64,000 nt of DNA from Amycolatopsis antarctica (GCF_002262875.1 NZ_NKYE01000004.1:124001-188000); one strand, 5' to 3'; positions 1 through 7,320 are shown, counted from the stretch's first letter. The notes: generated from the letters alone by a model not told the origin. Program-made: numbers and translations.

Positions 1-230
1 TCGTGGTCGAGGTGCTGGACGAACTGGTAGTGATAGGTGCCGTTGCCGCGTTGCTCGGCGCGCCATTCCCGGTAGAGCGCCAGCGAGATGCCGGTGAAGA
101 TCAGCACGGTCAGGCCGGTGATGGTGGCGAACCACAGCGGGTCGCGGATGGTGCCGCGTTCGATCACCACCGCCAGCACCGTGAGCGCGGCGTATTTGAG
201 CCAGGCTTTGACGAACTGGATCGTGATCAC
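1..230 (-). CDS. Membrane protein of the mobile element, C-terminus cut by window edge
   Basis: My own translation of the minus strand from a GTG at 230 gives at least 76 residues with two probable membrane segments (about residues 10-24 and 34-52), followed by a charged stretch ending at the window edge. A GGAGGG ribosome binding site lies about 6 bases before the GTG. The GTG overlaps the stop codon of the upstream gene (GTGA), so the two are probably translationally coupled. Small two-helix membrane proteins beside the translocase gene are typical of the spread (Spd) functions of actinomycete conjugative elements. That role is inferred from position only; I recognise no family signature. 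Confidence 0.6.
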   Translation of the reverse strand, partial: MITIQFVKAWLKYAALTVLAVVIERGTIRDPLWFATITGLTVLIFTGISLALYREWRAEQRGNGTYHYQFVQHLDH

Positions 231-661
231 GCCGCACCCTCCGTTTCGGAGATGTCGCGTAGCGCCATTGCCAGGACGTAGAGTTCGTCGGCTGTCACGG
301 TTTCCGGGCTATCGCCGGGTAGGACCATCAGCGACCGGCACGCGGTAGTGGGGATCTCGTCATAGACGCGGGCGGTAATGCCGGGGGCGAGTCGGCCGGT
401 GATCGTGATGTGCAGCCGATCGGGGGCCGGGCACCACCAGGTGGCGGTGATGCCGCTCAGGCGGTGTGTCCACACCATCAGCGACCCCAGCACCTCCACA
501 GCCGGGGCCTGATAGCCCACGCGGGGCTGAATTTCGATGCACCGGGAATGGGGGTTCAGCGCGACCCGAGCCGGTGTGGGGGCGGGCGTGGAATCGACGT
601 AGCGGGACGCGGCCAGCGCGAGCGTGGTCACAGTGGACAGTGACACGAGTTGCTGCGACAT
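227..661 (-). CDS. Hypothetical mobile-element protein, 144 aa
   Basis: The frame could open earlier, but the ATG at 661 (protein begins MSQQLVSL) has an AAGGAAA ribosome binding site at the right distance, so I start there. The product is soluble and mixed in composition, with no membrane segment or motif that I recognise. It sits in the leftward gene train downstream of the TraB-like gene and overlaps the next gene by a GTGA junction. Genes in this position in actinomycete integrative elements are usually small spread or accessory proteins. No function can be assigned from sequence. Confidence 0.6.
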   Translation of the reverse strand: MSQQLVSLSTVTTLALAASRYVDSTPAPTPARVALNPHSRCIEIQPRVGYQAPAVEVLGSLMVWTHRLSGITATWWCPAPDRLHITITGRLAPGITARVYDEIPTTACRSLMVLPGDSPETVTADELYVLAMALRDISETEGAA

Positions 662-671
662 AACGGTTTCC

Positions 672-884
672 TTACTGGTAGTCGGATGCATCACGGGCGC
701 GTTCAACGGCGCGGGCCGCGTCGCGGAGAAGGTTGCGTGCCTGATCGACGCACGAGTTGCGGAATGCTGTGGTGTTCTCGGCGGCTCCGGGTGGCGTTGT
801 GCGCGGGCCGTTGAGATCGCCCAGGGCGGCGCGGATGCTGTTCAGCGCGTCAGCGAATCGGTCCTGCCAGTCAACTTCGATCAC
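672..884 (-). CDS. Small hypothetical protein, 70 aa
   Basis: Begins with GTG at 884 preceded by an AAAGGA ribosome binding site. The 70-residue product is rich in Ala, Arg and Asp and looks mainly helical, with no signal peptide, membrane segment or metal motif. It lies 10 bases upstream of the 144-residue gene and 21 bases downstream of the TraB-like gene, in the same leftward train, and so is probably part of the transfer operon. The family is unknown to me. Confidence 0.55.
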   Translation of the reverse strand: MIEVDWQDRFADALNSIRAALGDLNGPRTTPPGAAENTTAFRNSCVDQARNLLRDAARAVERARDASDYQ

Positions 885-905
885 GGGTGTGTCCTTTCTG
901 GACGG

Positions 906-2342
906 TTAGGCGGCGACGGGCACGAGGTGCGGACCGTCTGCGGGGTGGTGGGGTGTGCAGGTGGTGACGAGTTCGGTGATGTCGGTGTCGGTGGTGTGTC
1001 CGGCGCGTACGCGCATGGGGGTGCGGGAGCGTTCGTCGGTGCGGTAGCCGATCCCGGCGTAGTCCTCGGTTTCGGGGATCTCGTCGGCTAGTGCGCCGCG
1101 CATCCGTGCGTCGTCCCCAAGTACGAGGTCTACGAAGGTGGAGGATCCGACGCGTAGGCAGATGCGGCGGGTGAACAGGTCCCGGATCGGGACGATGTCC
1201 TTGGTGGGTTCCTGCACGTAGGCCAGGACAGAGAATCCGCAGGCGCGGCCCTGGGTGAGGATTTCGGCCAGGATGCGGTTGATGTCGCGGGCGGAGGTGC
1301 CGAACGCGGTCAGCATCGCGAGTTCGTCGATGAACAGGACCTCGAACGGGGTGTCCGGGCCGGGGGTGAACTTGCGTTCCCCACGTGCCCGCAGCAGCTC
1401 TTGACGTTGTTTCATGCGGTCGCGGAAGCGGGTGATCGCGGCGAGCATGGGGCACCAGGTGTCGCCGTCGTCGTCGGTGAGTTCGTCGTCGGCGGAGGTG
1501 GCGTGGTCGTAGTAGAGCGGGATGCCCTGCTCGGTTTCCATGCCGCCCTTGGGGTCGATCATCGTGACCCGCACCAAGCGGTCGCGGATCATCGGACCCA
1601 ACGAGCGCAACGGGTTCCACAGCAGGCTCGACTTACCGGAGCCGGTGGCCCCGGCGATGAGCCAGTGCTGACCGACCAGGGGTTCGGTCCAGGCTCGCCC
1701 GTACTCGGTGTCCCCCAACTCGATCGCCGTGAGGTCCACGTCGTCGGGGTCGTCGGGGATGTCCACGGCCGGAACGATCTGGTCGAACGGGTTGCCGTGC
1801 ACCGCGGTGATGGTGATGACCCGGGGCGATTCCTTCTGGATACCGAGGACATCGGCACCGAGGGAGGCGGCCAGTTCTTCCTGGGCTTGTTGGAAGGTGC
1901 GTACGCACTGGCCCTTGACCAGTCGGACCCGGATCACATCGATCGACGGCGTCGGGGCGGAGACCTTGAGCACCCGGGGGATCAGCGTTTTGCCGGTGCG
2001 GCGTTCCTCCCTGGTCAGGTCGCAGGCTTCGAGGGTTTTGCGCCAGGAGGGGCCGAGGTAGCGGGTCCAGCGGTGCGAGGCCGATCGCAGCACCGGTGCG
2101 CCGTAGCGGGAGAACGAGTCCGGGGCTGTGCGCCACCAGCCGAGCCCGGCGGTGACGAGCCCGGCCAGGGCGGTGCCGGTGGTGACCGGGCCGAGTTGGG
2201 TGATCGAGGCGGTCAGCGCGGCAGGGGTGCCGGTGATGCCGGGGTGTCGGGCCATCCACAGCGCGGCCCGAGCTTCGGCCTTGAGGACCGTGTGGTCCTT
2301 CTTCTTGTTGGCGGGTTTGGTGTTCTTTCTGCTGGTTGCCAT
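906..2342 (-). CDS. traB: TraB/FtsK-SpoIIIE-type DNA translocase of an integrative conjugative element
   Basis: A 478-residue protein starting at the ATG at 2342, chosen because a GAGGAAC ribosome binding site precedes it; the frame stays open upstream without one. A Lys-rich N-terminus is followed by a hydrophobic stretch (about residues 53-70). The FtsK-type ATPase domain has a Walker A motif (GATGSGKSS, about residue 230) and a Walker B (VLFIDEL, about 334). In pSAM2-type elements and Streptomyces plasmids a single FtsK-like TraB pumps double-stranded DNA between mycelial cells during conjugation, acting as a septal or hyphal-tip membrane hexamer. Surrounding small genes and the divergent GntR repressor fit this. 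The chromosomal FtsK/SpoIIIE is larger with several N-terminal membrane helices, so a housekeeping FtsK is unlikely. Confidence 0.85.
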   Translation of the reverse strand: MATSRKNTKPANKKKDHTVLKAEARAALWMARHPGITGTPAALTASITQLGPVTTGTALAGLVTAGLGWWRTAPDSFSRYGAPVLRSASHRWTRYLGPSWRKTLEACDLTREERRTGKTLIPRVLKVSAPTPSIDVIRVRLVKGQCVRTFQQAQEELAASLGADVLGIQKESPRVITITAVHGNPFDQIVPAVDIPDDPDDVDLTAIELGDTEYGRAWTEPLVGQHWLIAGATGSGKSSLLWNPLRSLGPMIRDRLVRVTMIDPKGGMETEQGIPLYYDHATSADDELTDDDGDTWCPMLAAITRFRDRMKQRQELLRARGERKFTPGPDTPFEVLFIDELAMLTAFGTSARDINRILAEILTQGRACGFSVLAYVQEPTKDIVPIRDLFTRRICLRVGSSTFVDLVLGDDARMRGALADEIPETEDYAGIGYRTDERSRTPMRVRAGHTTDTDITELVTTCTPHHPADGPHLVPVAA

Positions 2343-2481
2343 GACAGGCGGGTTCCTCTCGTGCGGTGTGGGCATGAAGAGGGGGCCGTGACCCCCTATG
2401 CCCGGACACCTGGTCACGGGAGGGGGCGCACGGCCCCGGCTATGCGACACATACGGCGGCGACCGGTCGAGCGGGTCGCGG

Positions 2482-2694
2482 CTACTTCGGCGTCTTGCTG
2501 GTCTTCTTCGCTGTCTTCATCAGCGGCCCGGCATCGGCCAGTAGGGCGGTCACCTTGCCCACCGACTTCGCCATCCGGTCGTGGTCCTTTTTGAACCCGG
2601 CCGTGCGGATCTGCATCCCCAGCATCGACTTCCGTAGCGACTTCATCGTCTTGTCCACGTCATCGAGGCGACGGTCCAACTGGTTGCGGCTCAT
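2482..2694 (-). CDS. Small basic helical protein, 70 aa
   Basis: Starts at ATG 2694 with a GGGAGAA ribosome binding site; the start overlaps the stop of the upstream 50-residue gene as ATGA, pointing to translational coupling. The product is highly basic, Lys-rich at its C-terminus and probably a single long helix or coiled coil, with no membrane segment. It lies 139 bases upstream of the TraB-like gene in the same direction. A DNA-binding accessory role in transfer is conceivable from charge alone, but I recognise no family. Confidence 0.55.
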   Translation of the reverse strand: MSRNQLDRRLDDVDKTMKSLRKSMLGMQIRTAGFKKDHDRMAKSVGKVTALLADAGPLMKTAKKTSKTPK

Positions 2695-2843
2695 GGTGTT
2701 CTCCCTAGTTCGGTGCGGCAGGCGGGGCAGGTCACGGTGGCGAAGTACACGCGTTCCGCGTCCGGGTCGAGGACCAGGCCGCAGAGGGTGCGTACCTGCC
2801 CGGACCACCACGACCGGTCGCCGTGGTGCACCACATCGGCCAT
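2691..2843 (-). CDS. Very small CxxC protein, 50 aa
   Basis: Starts at ATG 2843, which overlaps the last base of the upstream gene's stop (TGATG), and ends overlapping the next start (ATGA). These tight overlaps on both sides are the main evidence that it is real. The 50-residue product has a CPAC pair near its C-terminus plus an upstream Cys and two His, which could make a minimal metal site. No family is recognised. It belongs to the leftward transfer-region operon. Confidence 0.5.
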   Translation of the reverse strand: MADVVHHGDRSWWSGQVRTLCGLVLDPDAERVYFATVTCPACRTELGRTP

Positions 2844-3112
2844 CAGACGCGCCAGCCGTTGGCGATCAACTGGGCCTTGTACTTCGTGGCCTCCCGGCGC
2901 AGCGTGTCCAGCTCCGCTGATGCCTGGCTGATCGCGGCCCGGATCTCCTTCTTGCTCGGCACCCGCCACCCGTGGAAACGGGCATCGGACTTCTCGGTGA
3001 ACGTGCGGGTGAACTTGTCCAGCTCATCCAACGCCATCCGCGTTGCGGTGATCGCGTTCTCGAAATCGGAGTACTTGCGTCGTGCGTGGTTGTTGAGCGT
3101 CTGCGACACCAT
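2843..3112 (-). CDS. Helical hypothetical protein, 89 aa
   Basis: Starts at ATG 3112, immediately after the stop of the upstream gene (TAA at 3113-3115), and ends one base into the next start. The 89-residue product is charged and predicted mostly alpha-helical, with heptad-like spacing of hydrophobic residues in both halves, and has no membrane segment. It is one of several small coupled genes between the TraB-like gene and the control region. No family is recognised. Confidence 0.55.
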   Translation of the reverse strand: MVSQTLNNHARRKYSDFENAITATRMALDELDKFTRTFTEKSDARFHGWRVPSKKEIRAAISQASAELDTLRREATKYKAQLIANGWRV

Positions 3113-3508
3113 TTAGCCCGCCTTCCTCAGTCGCGCCGACCCGGTGAGGGGTTTCAGCGCGCGCCACCTGTGTGCTTTCTCTTTCGTGGATCGGGGAACC
3201 AGCACCGACCGTGCCGGGCCTTCCCGGCCACCACAGCGATAAACGTGCGTACCACCCACTTTCAACCATTTCCGTGTGATCAACTGGTGTACCGCGTCAG
3301 CCTCATAGGCGGGGGTGCCCTCGATCTGATCGTTCGAGATCTTCCGGAACACCTTTTCCCCGGTGCCAACCAGCACATAACCCGAGGCGGACGCGATACC
3401 GATAACGTGCTCAATGAGGCCCATATCATTCGTGGTCTTTACCGTCGATTCAGTGGTGTCGGCGGTGATGTCGATGCTGTTGCCGAACAAGTCCTCCTGC
3501 CCGCTCAT
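3113..3508 (-). CDS. Hypothetical protein, 131 aa, possible DNA-associated
   Basis: I start it at ATG 3508 (protein begins MSGQEDLFG). The upstream extension is Arg-rich, low quality, and is in fact covered in another frame by a convincing small membrane-protein gene whose stop overlaps this ATG (ATGA). The 131-residue product has an acidic N-terminus and a middle region (about residues 45-90) that resembles a small winged-helix-like fold in pattern. The C-terminus is basic. That fold comparison is weak and by eye. It lies in the leftward mobile-element operon. Confidence 0.55.
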   Translation of the reverse strand: MSGQEDLFGNSIDITADTTESTVKTTNDMGLIEHVIGIASASGYVLVGTGEKVFRKISNDQIEGTPAYEADAVHQLITRKWLKVGGTHVYRCGGREGPARSVLVPRSTKEKAHRWRALKPLTGSARLRKAG

Positions 3509-3636
3509 GCCGCTGCCCTCGTTTTCCACACCACGTGCGCGGCACCGACCAGGGTGGCGATGCCGACTACGGGTAGCGCCACGGTCAAGGCGGCGATCAG
3601 GGTCAGGCAGATCAGGTAACACATGCCGTTAGTCAT
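3505..3636 (-). CDS. 43-aa single-pass membrane peptide
   Basis: Found by translating the minus strand by hand. ATG at 3636 opens a 43-residue frame that overlaps the stop of the upstream 74-residue gene by 8 bases and the start of the downstream gene by ATGA. The middle (about residues 5-35) is almost entirely hydrophobic, enough for one or two membrane passes, and the tail is basic (WKTR). Tight overlaps on both sides and the clean hydrophobic profile support a real gene. Spread (SpdB/SpdD-like) proteins of Streptomyces elements are small and membrane-bound; this could be one, by inference. Confidence 0.55.
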   Translation of the reverse strand: MTNGMCYLICLTLIAALTVALPVVGIATLVGAAHVVWKTRAAA

Positions 3637-3853
3637 CGGGTGTCACATCCTTCAACTGGTCTCGTACCTTGCGGAGCTGGACACACAAGTCGTTCCCGTG
3701 GTTGATCATGTCCACCGACTGGCGGGTGAACCCCTCGCCAGCGCCGGAGATCATCACCGAGGCGTCTTCGAGGATCGACACAACCTGATCCAACAACCTG
3801 TGCGCCTTCTCGTAATCACCGATCAGATCGTTCAGTCCACTTCTGCTAATCAA
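3629..3853 (-). CDS. Small hypothetical protein, 74 aa, TTG start
   Basis: The frame is open further upstream, but an AGGAGGGA ribosome binding site 6-7 bases before a TTG at 3853 is the only strong one and decides the start. The 74-residue product is acidic and helical, with Leu/Ile/Val spacing that suggests a coiled coil over the first 40 residues. No motif is recognised. It is the first of the tightly overlapping group that leads leftward to the TraB-like gene. Confidence 0.5.
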   Translation of the reverse strand: MISRSGLNDLIGDYEKAHRLLDQVVSILEDASVMISGAGEGFTRQSVDMINHGNDLCVQLRKVRDQLKDVTPDD

Positions 3854-3959
3854 CGTCGTCCCTCCTGTCGTCACATCTGCCACTGCGAGCCGCACACCGT
3901 GCAGGTAGCGACCCGAGTAGACGAAAGCCAGAAACTTGCCGAACACACATGCGCACCCA

Positions 3960-4181
3960 TCACAACCCCCTCTCCGCAGAAAGACGCTGCGAGTCGCTAA
4001 CAACCTCCGGCATGTCTCGGGCAATTAAGTCCATTTCCGGCCAGCTAACTACCGTCACGCACTCACTGTGTGGTTCGCGATCAGGGAAAAAACGCATCAC
4101 CGACAGTGTTACGCCCTCGGGGCAAGGGGTGAGCGCGATAATCCGCGACCCGCTACCGCCATACCAATACGGAGTGCCCAT
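3960..4181 (-). CDS. Small hypothetical protein, 73 aa
   Basis: The best start is ATG 4181 (MGTPYWYGG), with GGAG five bases upstream; an ATG four codons earlier is the alternative. The 73-residue product has an aromatic N-terminus and an acidic C-terminus and no membrane segment. GC content here is visibly lower than in the peptide cluster to the right, as is common in mobile DNA. Function unknown. Confidence 0.4.
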   Translation of the reverse strand: MGTPYWYGGSGSRIIALTPCPEGVTLSVMRFFPDREPHSECVTVVSWPEMDLIARDMPEVVSDSQRLSAERGL

Positions 4182-4212
4182 CACTGCTCCCATCTTGTGT
4201 AAGTAAATTCCG

Positions 4213-4323
4213 TCAGAGTCCGCGCTTCGGACCGTGCGGGTCGTACGACGACAGCCCATCCACCGGCAGGTGCAGCCACGGCCAGTCCGACAGAGCGGCA
4301 GCCGCGTAATCGTTCTCATCCAT
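4213..4323 (-). CDS. Possible 36-aa peptide
   Basis: ATG at 4323 (MDENDYAAAA) is preceded by GGGAGA about 7 bases away. It gives a 36-residue acidic peptide in the same direction as its neighbours. The ribosome binding site and position are the only support, so this may be fortuitous. The bases between it and the 113-residue gene (4324-4546) hold no coding frame I trust. Confidence 0.3.
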   Translation of the reverse strand: MDENDYAAAALSDWPWLHLPVDGLSSYDPHGPKRGL

Positions 4324-4546
4324 CAGATTTCTCCCATTCACTCGACACATATAGTTCCTTGGTAAAACGCCAAGACTCCCGAACAGAAATGCGTCGGGAA
4401 TCAAGGCGCGCCACCACAAAACGGCGCGAATTTGGGCATAGCTCGGCTCACTATGTAATTCTCAAAGAACAGGAAGTGCCCTTGCCCGACTCGAAAACGG
4501 GCCGCCAGCCAGCCTGGGAAGGGCCGTCAGCGCGACGGGGAACGCA

Positions 4547-4888
4547 TCACAGAAGCGGCTTCAAACCCGCCGCGCTGAACGCCACACCCGAGACCGTCTC
4601 GCCCTTGGCGTTCTTGAACGAGTACGGCGACACCCGAGGCTGAATCAGCTCCACCCGCGTGCCGTCCTCCTCGGAGAAACCCTCGCCCGGATCGGTATCC
4701 AGGGTCACCCGGATCTCCTCGCCCTTCTGGCCCTTGGTCTTCACCATCAGCGCGACCACGAACTTCGCCACGCCCTCCTGATCAGTGACCGTGACCTCCC
4801 GGCCGTTCTCGTCCTTGCGCATCTTCATCTCCGGGTCCTCCGTCACGGTGAGACGAAACCCGCTGAGGTCGATCGGGATGTTCCGCAT
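4547..4888 (-). CDS. Conserved-looking hypothetical protein, 113 aa, first gene of the leftward operon
   Basis: Starts at ATG 4888 with a GGAGGAC ribosome binding site. The 113-residue protein alternates short beta-strand-like stretches with charged turns, is acidic overall, and has no membrane segment. It is transcribed away from the GntR gene, and its promoter must lie in the shared 113-base control region, so it is probably the most directly repressed gene of the element. Proteins of this size occupy the slot beside the KorSA-type repressor in several Streptomyces elements, as I recall. I assign no function. Confidence 0.6.
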   Translation of the reverse strand: MRNIPIDLSGFRLTVTEDPEMKMRKDENGREVTVTDQEGVAKFVVALMVKTKGQKGEEIRVTLDTDPGEGFSEEDGTRVELIQPRVSPYSFKNAKGETVSGVAFSAAGLKPLL

Positions 4889-4910
4889 GCTGTCCTCCGC
4901 TTGCTCGGCT

Positions 4911-4966
4911 GGTATCGTGTTCTATACCTAGTCTGCAACAACAGACCAGGTATGTCAACGCATACC
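4911..4966. promoter_or_regulatory. Cluster of ATACC/GGTAT inverted repeats, probable GntR operator
   Basis: The divergent control region holds four alternating half-sites: GGTAT at 4911-4915, ATACCTAGTCTG at 4924-4935, CAGACCAGGTAT at 4942-4953 and CATACC at 4961-4966. The middle pair is a 12-base inverted repeat with one mismatch and a 6-base loop. The right pair is GGTATG-N6-CATACC with perfect arms. This lies between the start codons of the leftward operon (4888) and the GntR gene (5002), the position expected for autoregulation by a KorSA-type repressor. Binding is inferred. Confidence 0.6.
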
Positions 4967-5001
4967 CACCAAATAGTTTCAGTGGCAGCGGGAGGCAACT
5001 G

Positions 5002-5799
5002 ATGACGAAGAGCAACGACCCGGGTGTGAGCAGCGAGAAGGCGACGCCTCAGTACATGCAGATCGCGGCAGACATCCGGGAACAGGTCCGCGCAGGGCTG
5101 TTGCTCGAAGACGCCCCGGTGCCAAGTGCGGCGGCCCTCTGCGAGCAGTACGGCGTCAGCATGATCACGACGAAGAAGGCGCTGAACCTGCTCCGGAGTG
5201 AAGGACTTGTCTATACGACGGTGGGCAAGGGCACCTTCGTGGCGAAGCCCGGACGGATGGTTCGGACCATGCCCCACCGGCACTTCGGCCAGGCCGAGCG
5301 GACCTACGTGCACGAAGCCGGGCGCGCTGGACGAAAGCCGTCCGCTGAACATTCGACGTCGGTACTGCCCGCCTCGGAGTGGGTCGCACAGCGACTTGAT
5401 CTCGAACCCGGTGACGACGTGACAGCGACCATGTACCGCATCACCGCAGACGATCGACCCATGAGCATGTCAACGTCGTGGGAGCCACGCTCGATCACGG
5501 CCGGAACGGCTATCGAGCACCCCCACGAGGGACCGCACGGGGAGCACGGGTTGAATGCACGATTTGCAGCCATCGGGTGGACCGTGCGCCAGATCGAAGA
5601 GCGCCTTCTTATCCGGCCGCCGGTGGACAGGGAAGCGACAGAGCTGGTGATTCCACCAGGCGTGTCAGTGGTCGAGATCAGGCAGACGGTTCGAGCCACC
5701 CGTGACGGTGACGACAACCTCGTTCCGGTCGAGGCGGCAGATATCGTGTTCCCGGCAGACCGCTACGAGTTCCATTACCTGATGGACCGACCGAGCTAG
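5002..5799 (+). CDS. GntR-family (HutC/UTRA) transcriptional repressor, KorSA-like
   Basis: A 265-residue protein with a GGGAGG ribosome binding site before ATG 5002. Residues about 15-85 form a GntR winged helix, ending in the characteristic wing (GLVYTTVGKGTFV). The C-terminal 160 residues have the layout of a UTRA ligand-binding domain. In pSAM2 and related elements a GntR protein of this type (KorSA) represses the transfer/replication activator and its own gene, keeping the element integrated. Location opposite the leftward operon and the adjacent repeat cluster support that role here. The ligand, if any, cannot be read from sequence. Confidence 0.8.
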   Translation: MTKSNDPGVSSEKATPQYMQIAADIREQVRAGLLLEDAPVPSAAALCEQYGVSMITTKKALNLLRSEGLVYTTVGKGTFVAKPGRMVRTMPHRHFGQAERTYVHEAGRAGRKPSAEHSTSVLPASEWVAQRLDLEPGDDVTATMYRITADDRPMSMSTSWEPRSITAGTAIEHPHEGPHGEHGLNARFAAIGWTVRQIEERLLIRPPVDREATELVIPPGVSVVEIRQTVRATRDGDDNLVPVEAADIVFPADRYEFHYLMDRPS

Positions 5800-5808
5800 G
5801 CGAGACCT

Positions 5809-6093
5809 ATGGGCCAGCACCACCCCGATCACGTGGACGCCCCGTACAAGGACCGCTCGACAAGCGCTACGAACCTACAGTGGCCATACGGGGCGTCCAC
5901 GCCGTTCGTTGATACCGACTTCGGCGAGGTTGAGCCGGGAAGGCTTCACGGATGCCCTGAATGCGGCGAGGGAGCCGTCCTGTTCCACGCCACCGAGTGC
6001 TGGCGGTGCAAGGCAACGTTCCCGGCGGCAGCGAGCCTCCCATCGCGCCCTGAACCAGAGCCCGAAGACGCGAGCGTCACAGGGCGAACGTAG
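5809..6093 (+). CDS. Small protein with zinc-ribbon-like Cys pairs, 94 aa
   Basis: ATG 5809 follows the GntR stop by 9 bases, so the two are probably co-transcribed. The 94-residue product has CPEC and CWRC pairs about 16 residues apart (roughly residues 49-69), the spacing of a small zinc ribbon, followed by a Pro/Glu-rich tail. It may be a DNA- or protein-binding accessory of the element. The ribosome binding site is weak and the N-terminal 30 residues are unremarkable. No family is assigned. Confidence 0.45.
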   Translation: MGQHHPDHVDAPYKDRSTSATNLQWPYGASTPFVDTDFGEVEPGRLHGCPECGEGAVLFHATECWRCKATFPAAASLPSRPEPEPEDASVTGRT

Positions 6094-6126
6094 CCCTCGT
6101 GTTCAGAGTTTCCTTACTTGTTCAAG

Positions 6127-6147
6127 GGCGGCCCCTGCGGGGCCGCC
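6127..6147. terminator. Perfect GC hairpin after the zinc-ribbon gene
   Basis: GGCGGCCCC and GGGGCCGCC flank a three-base loop, giving nine perfect pairs, 34 bases past the stop of the 94-residue gene. There is no T-run, which is usual for actinomycete terminators. Confidence 0.45.
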
Positions 6148-6380
6148 GATTGGCCAACAGGTCGCAAGGGCAAGCGGGGCTGCGGCCTGGCGGCCGGTCC
6201 CCGCGCCCGCGACCCGGCCAACGGCCCCGCAGGAGCCGCCCGAAGGGTTTCGCTTCACCCGAGAAGAGATGTCCTCGCCGGACGGGCAGGTCTCCAGGAT
6301 GGTCGGGGGAGCGCGGACGTTGCGTCCGTGGTGGTCTTGCCGCCATCCCATCGACCTCCACAAGGGCTATCACGCCGCGA

Positions 6381-6437
6381 CCAGGGTGCAAGCCTGGCAG
6401 AATCGGCCGGCGGATCAGCGCGAAGGTTGCACCCTGG
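6381..6437. repeat. 11-base perfect inverted repeat with 35-base spacer
   Basis: CCAGGGTGCAA at 6381-6391 is the exact reverse complement of TTGCACCCTGG at 6427-6437. The spacer itself is GC-rich and may fold. It lies in the non-coding region near the element's end. Confidence 0.5.
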
Positions 6438-6501
6438 ACACGACGTGATCGGGCTGACGCCAGGTCGACGGGATGGCGGAAGAACCCCACTTGCTGGGAG
6501 G

Positions 6502-7152
6502 TCACATAGGAGCGGTGAGATCCGCATTCAAAGTTGCAACGAAGCTACGGAAGTCGATGTTGGGGATGCCAAGGTGTCGGCTCGGCAGTTTGACGTCGTG
6601 GCCCGGAGATGGGTAATGCAGCAGGATGGTCGCCCCCCGAGGCCAACTGCCCTCTTCGTAGGCGTCCCCCCAGATCTCGTTCGGATGAGTTGCAGTTGGA
6701 TCGTCGTCCCACGGGATTGAGATTGAGGTCAGCAGCCTGCGAGGCCATGCGACGGCACGAACCTCCCAAAGCGAATCCCCATAGCGCTGCGTCGCAGATT
6801 CCCCGCTCCATGTCGCTTCTGCTACGACCTGCTTGGTGAACACAGTCGCAACGCCACGTACTTTTTTCTCACCATTCTCGTCGGCCCACAGGCCGTACAT
6901 CTCACGATCTTGGTCGGACGTCAGCACGTCCAGTCTGGCCAGCACGTGACGAGGGACTGGCATAGCAGGGTTAGGGTTCACCTTCCTGAAGCCGTCCCGT
7001 AACGCGATCATCGACTCTTCTGCCACTTCATCCCACTTCCGGTTGTCAGGAGCTTCCAGGTCAAGCGGTCCGCCGCATGGCGCTAACGGAGGGTCGCTTA
7101 GAAGACGGTGACCGTTACCGTGGTCCGGCGCAGCAAAGATCAACAGGACCAC
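6502..7152 (-). CDS. Hypothetical cargo protein at the element's right end
   Basis: The open frame continues rightward through the tRNA fragment, where it reads a typical false tRNA translation, so the true start must lie below about 7180. GTG 7152 gives 216 residues; an alternative is ATG 7011 (169 residues). Neither has a strong ribosome binding site. The C-terminal two thirds look like a real globular protein with balanced composition and several Trp, but I recognise no domain. Its codon usage is less GC-extreme than that of the chromosomal genes to its right, consistent with cargo of the mobile element. Confidence 0.45.
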   Translation of the reverse strand: MVLLIFAAPDHGNGHRLLSDPPLAPCGGPLDLEAPDNRKWDEVAEESMIALRDGFRKVNPNPAMPVPRHVLARLDVLTSDQDREMYGLWADENGEKKVRGVATVFTKQVVAEATWSGESATQRYGDSLWEVRAVAWPRRLLTSISIPWDDDPTATHPNEIWGDAYEEGSWPRGATILLHYPSPGHDVKLPSRHLGIPNIDFRSFVATLNADLTAPM

Positions 7153-7178
7153 TTTCGGCCTAGTATCAACGCCAGAAG

Positions 7179-7206
7179 GCCCCCAACGTCGGCAAACGTT
7201 GGGGGC
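7179..7206. terminator. Rho-independent-type hairpin near the element boundary
   Basis: GCCCCCAACGT (7179-7189) pairs perfectly with ACGTTGGGGGC (7196-7206) around a six-base loop and is followed by CTTTC on the plus strand. It separates the unknown gene from the tRNA fragment and could insulate the element from chromosomal transcription. Confidence 0.65.
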
Positions 7207-7270
7207 TTTCGTGGACGCTGCGCCGCAGGTGACGGGCATGATCGGCAACTCACGGCAGATGACGCACCGG

Positions 7271-7320
7271 GTAGGCTGCAAATCGATCAAGTGCGGGTTC
7301 GAACCCCGTCGGGGGCACCA
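7271..7320 (+). other. 3' tRNA fragment: probable attachment site (right end of the integrated element)
   Basis: The bases ending at 7320 form a tRNA 3' end: a T-arm (GCGGG, TTCGAAC loop, CCCGT), the 3' acceptor strand CGGGGGC, discriminator A and encoded CCA. No matching 5' acceptor strand (GCCCCCG) or D-arm lies in the preceding 80 bases, so the tRNA is not intact here. Site-specific integration into a tRNA gene by a tyrosine recombinase leaves such a duplicated 3' end. The orientation places the element to the left, matching the transfer genes. A loop-like CTGCAAA precedes, but the isotype cannot be called from a fragment. Confidence 0.75.

Larger units (their letters stand above)
6094..6501. 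other. 408-base non-coding region inside the element's right end
   Basis: No frame here has a credible start and protein-like composition. The region is rich in inverted repeats (6127-6147, a GGACG/CGTCC pair near 6316-6330, and 6381-6437). It could hold the cis-acting transfer locus (clt) or an origin; nothing in the sequence proves either. Confidence 0.4.

Noticed and set aside
7245..7320. A complete tRNA gene at the element end
   Set aside because: The 5' acceptor strand expected to pair with CGGGGGC and a D-arm are missing upstream; only the 3' portion is present.
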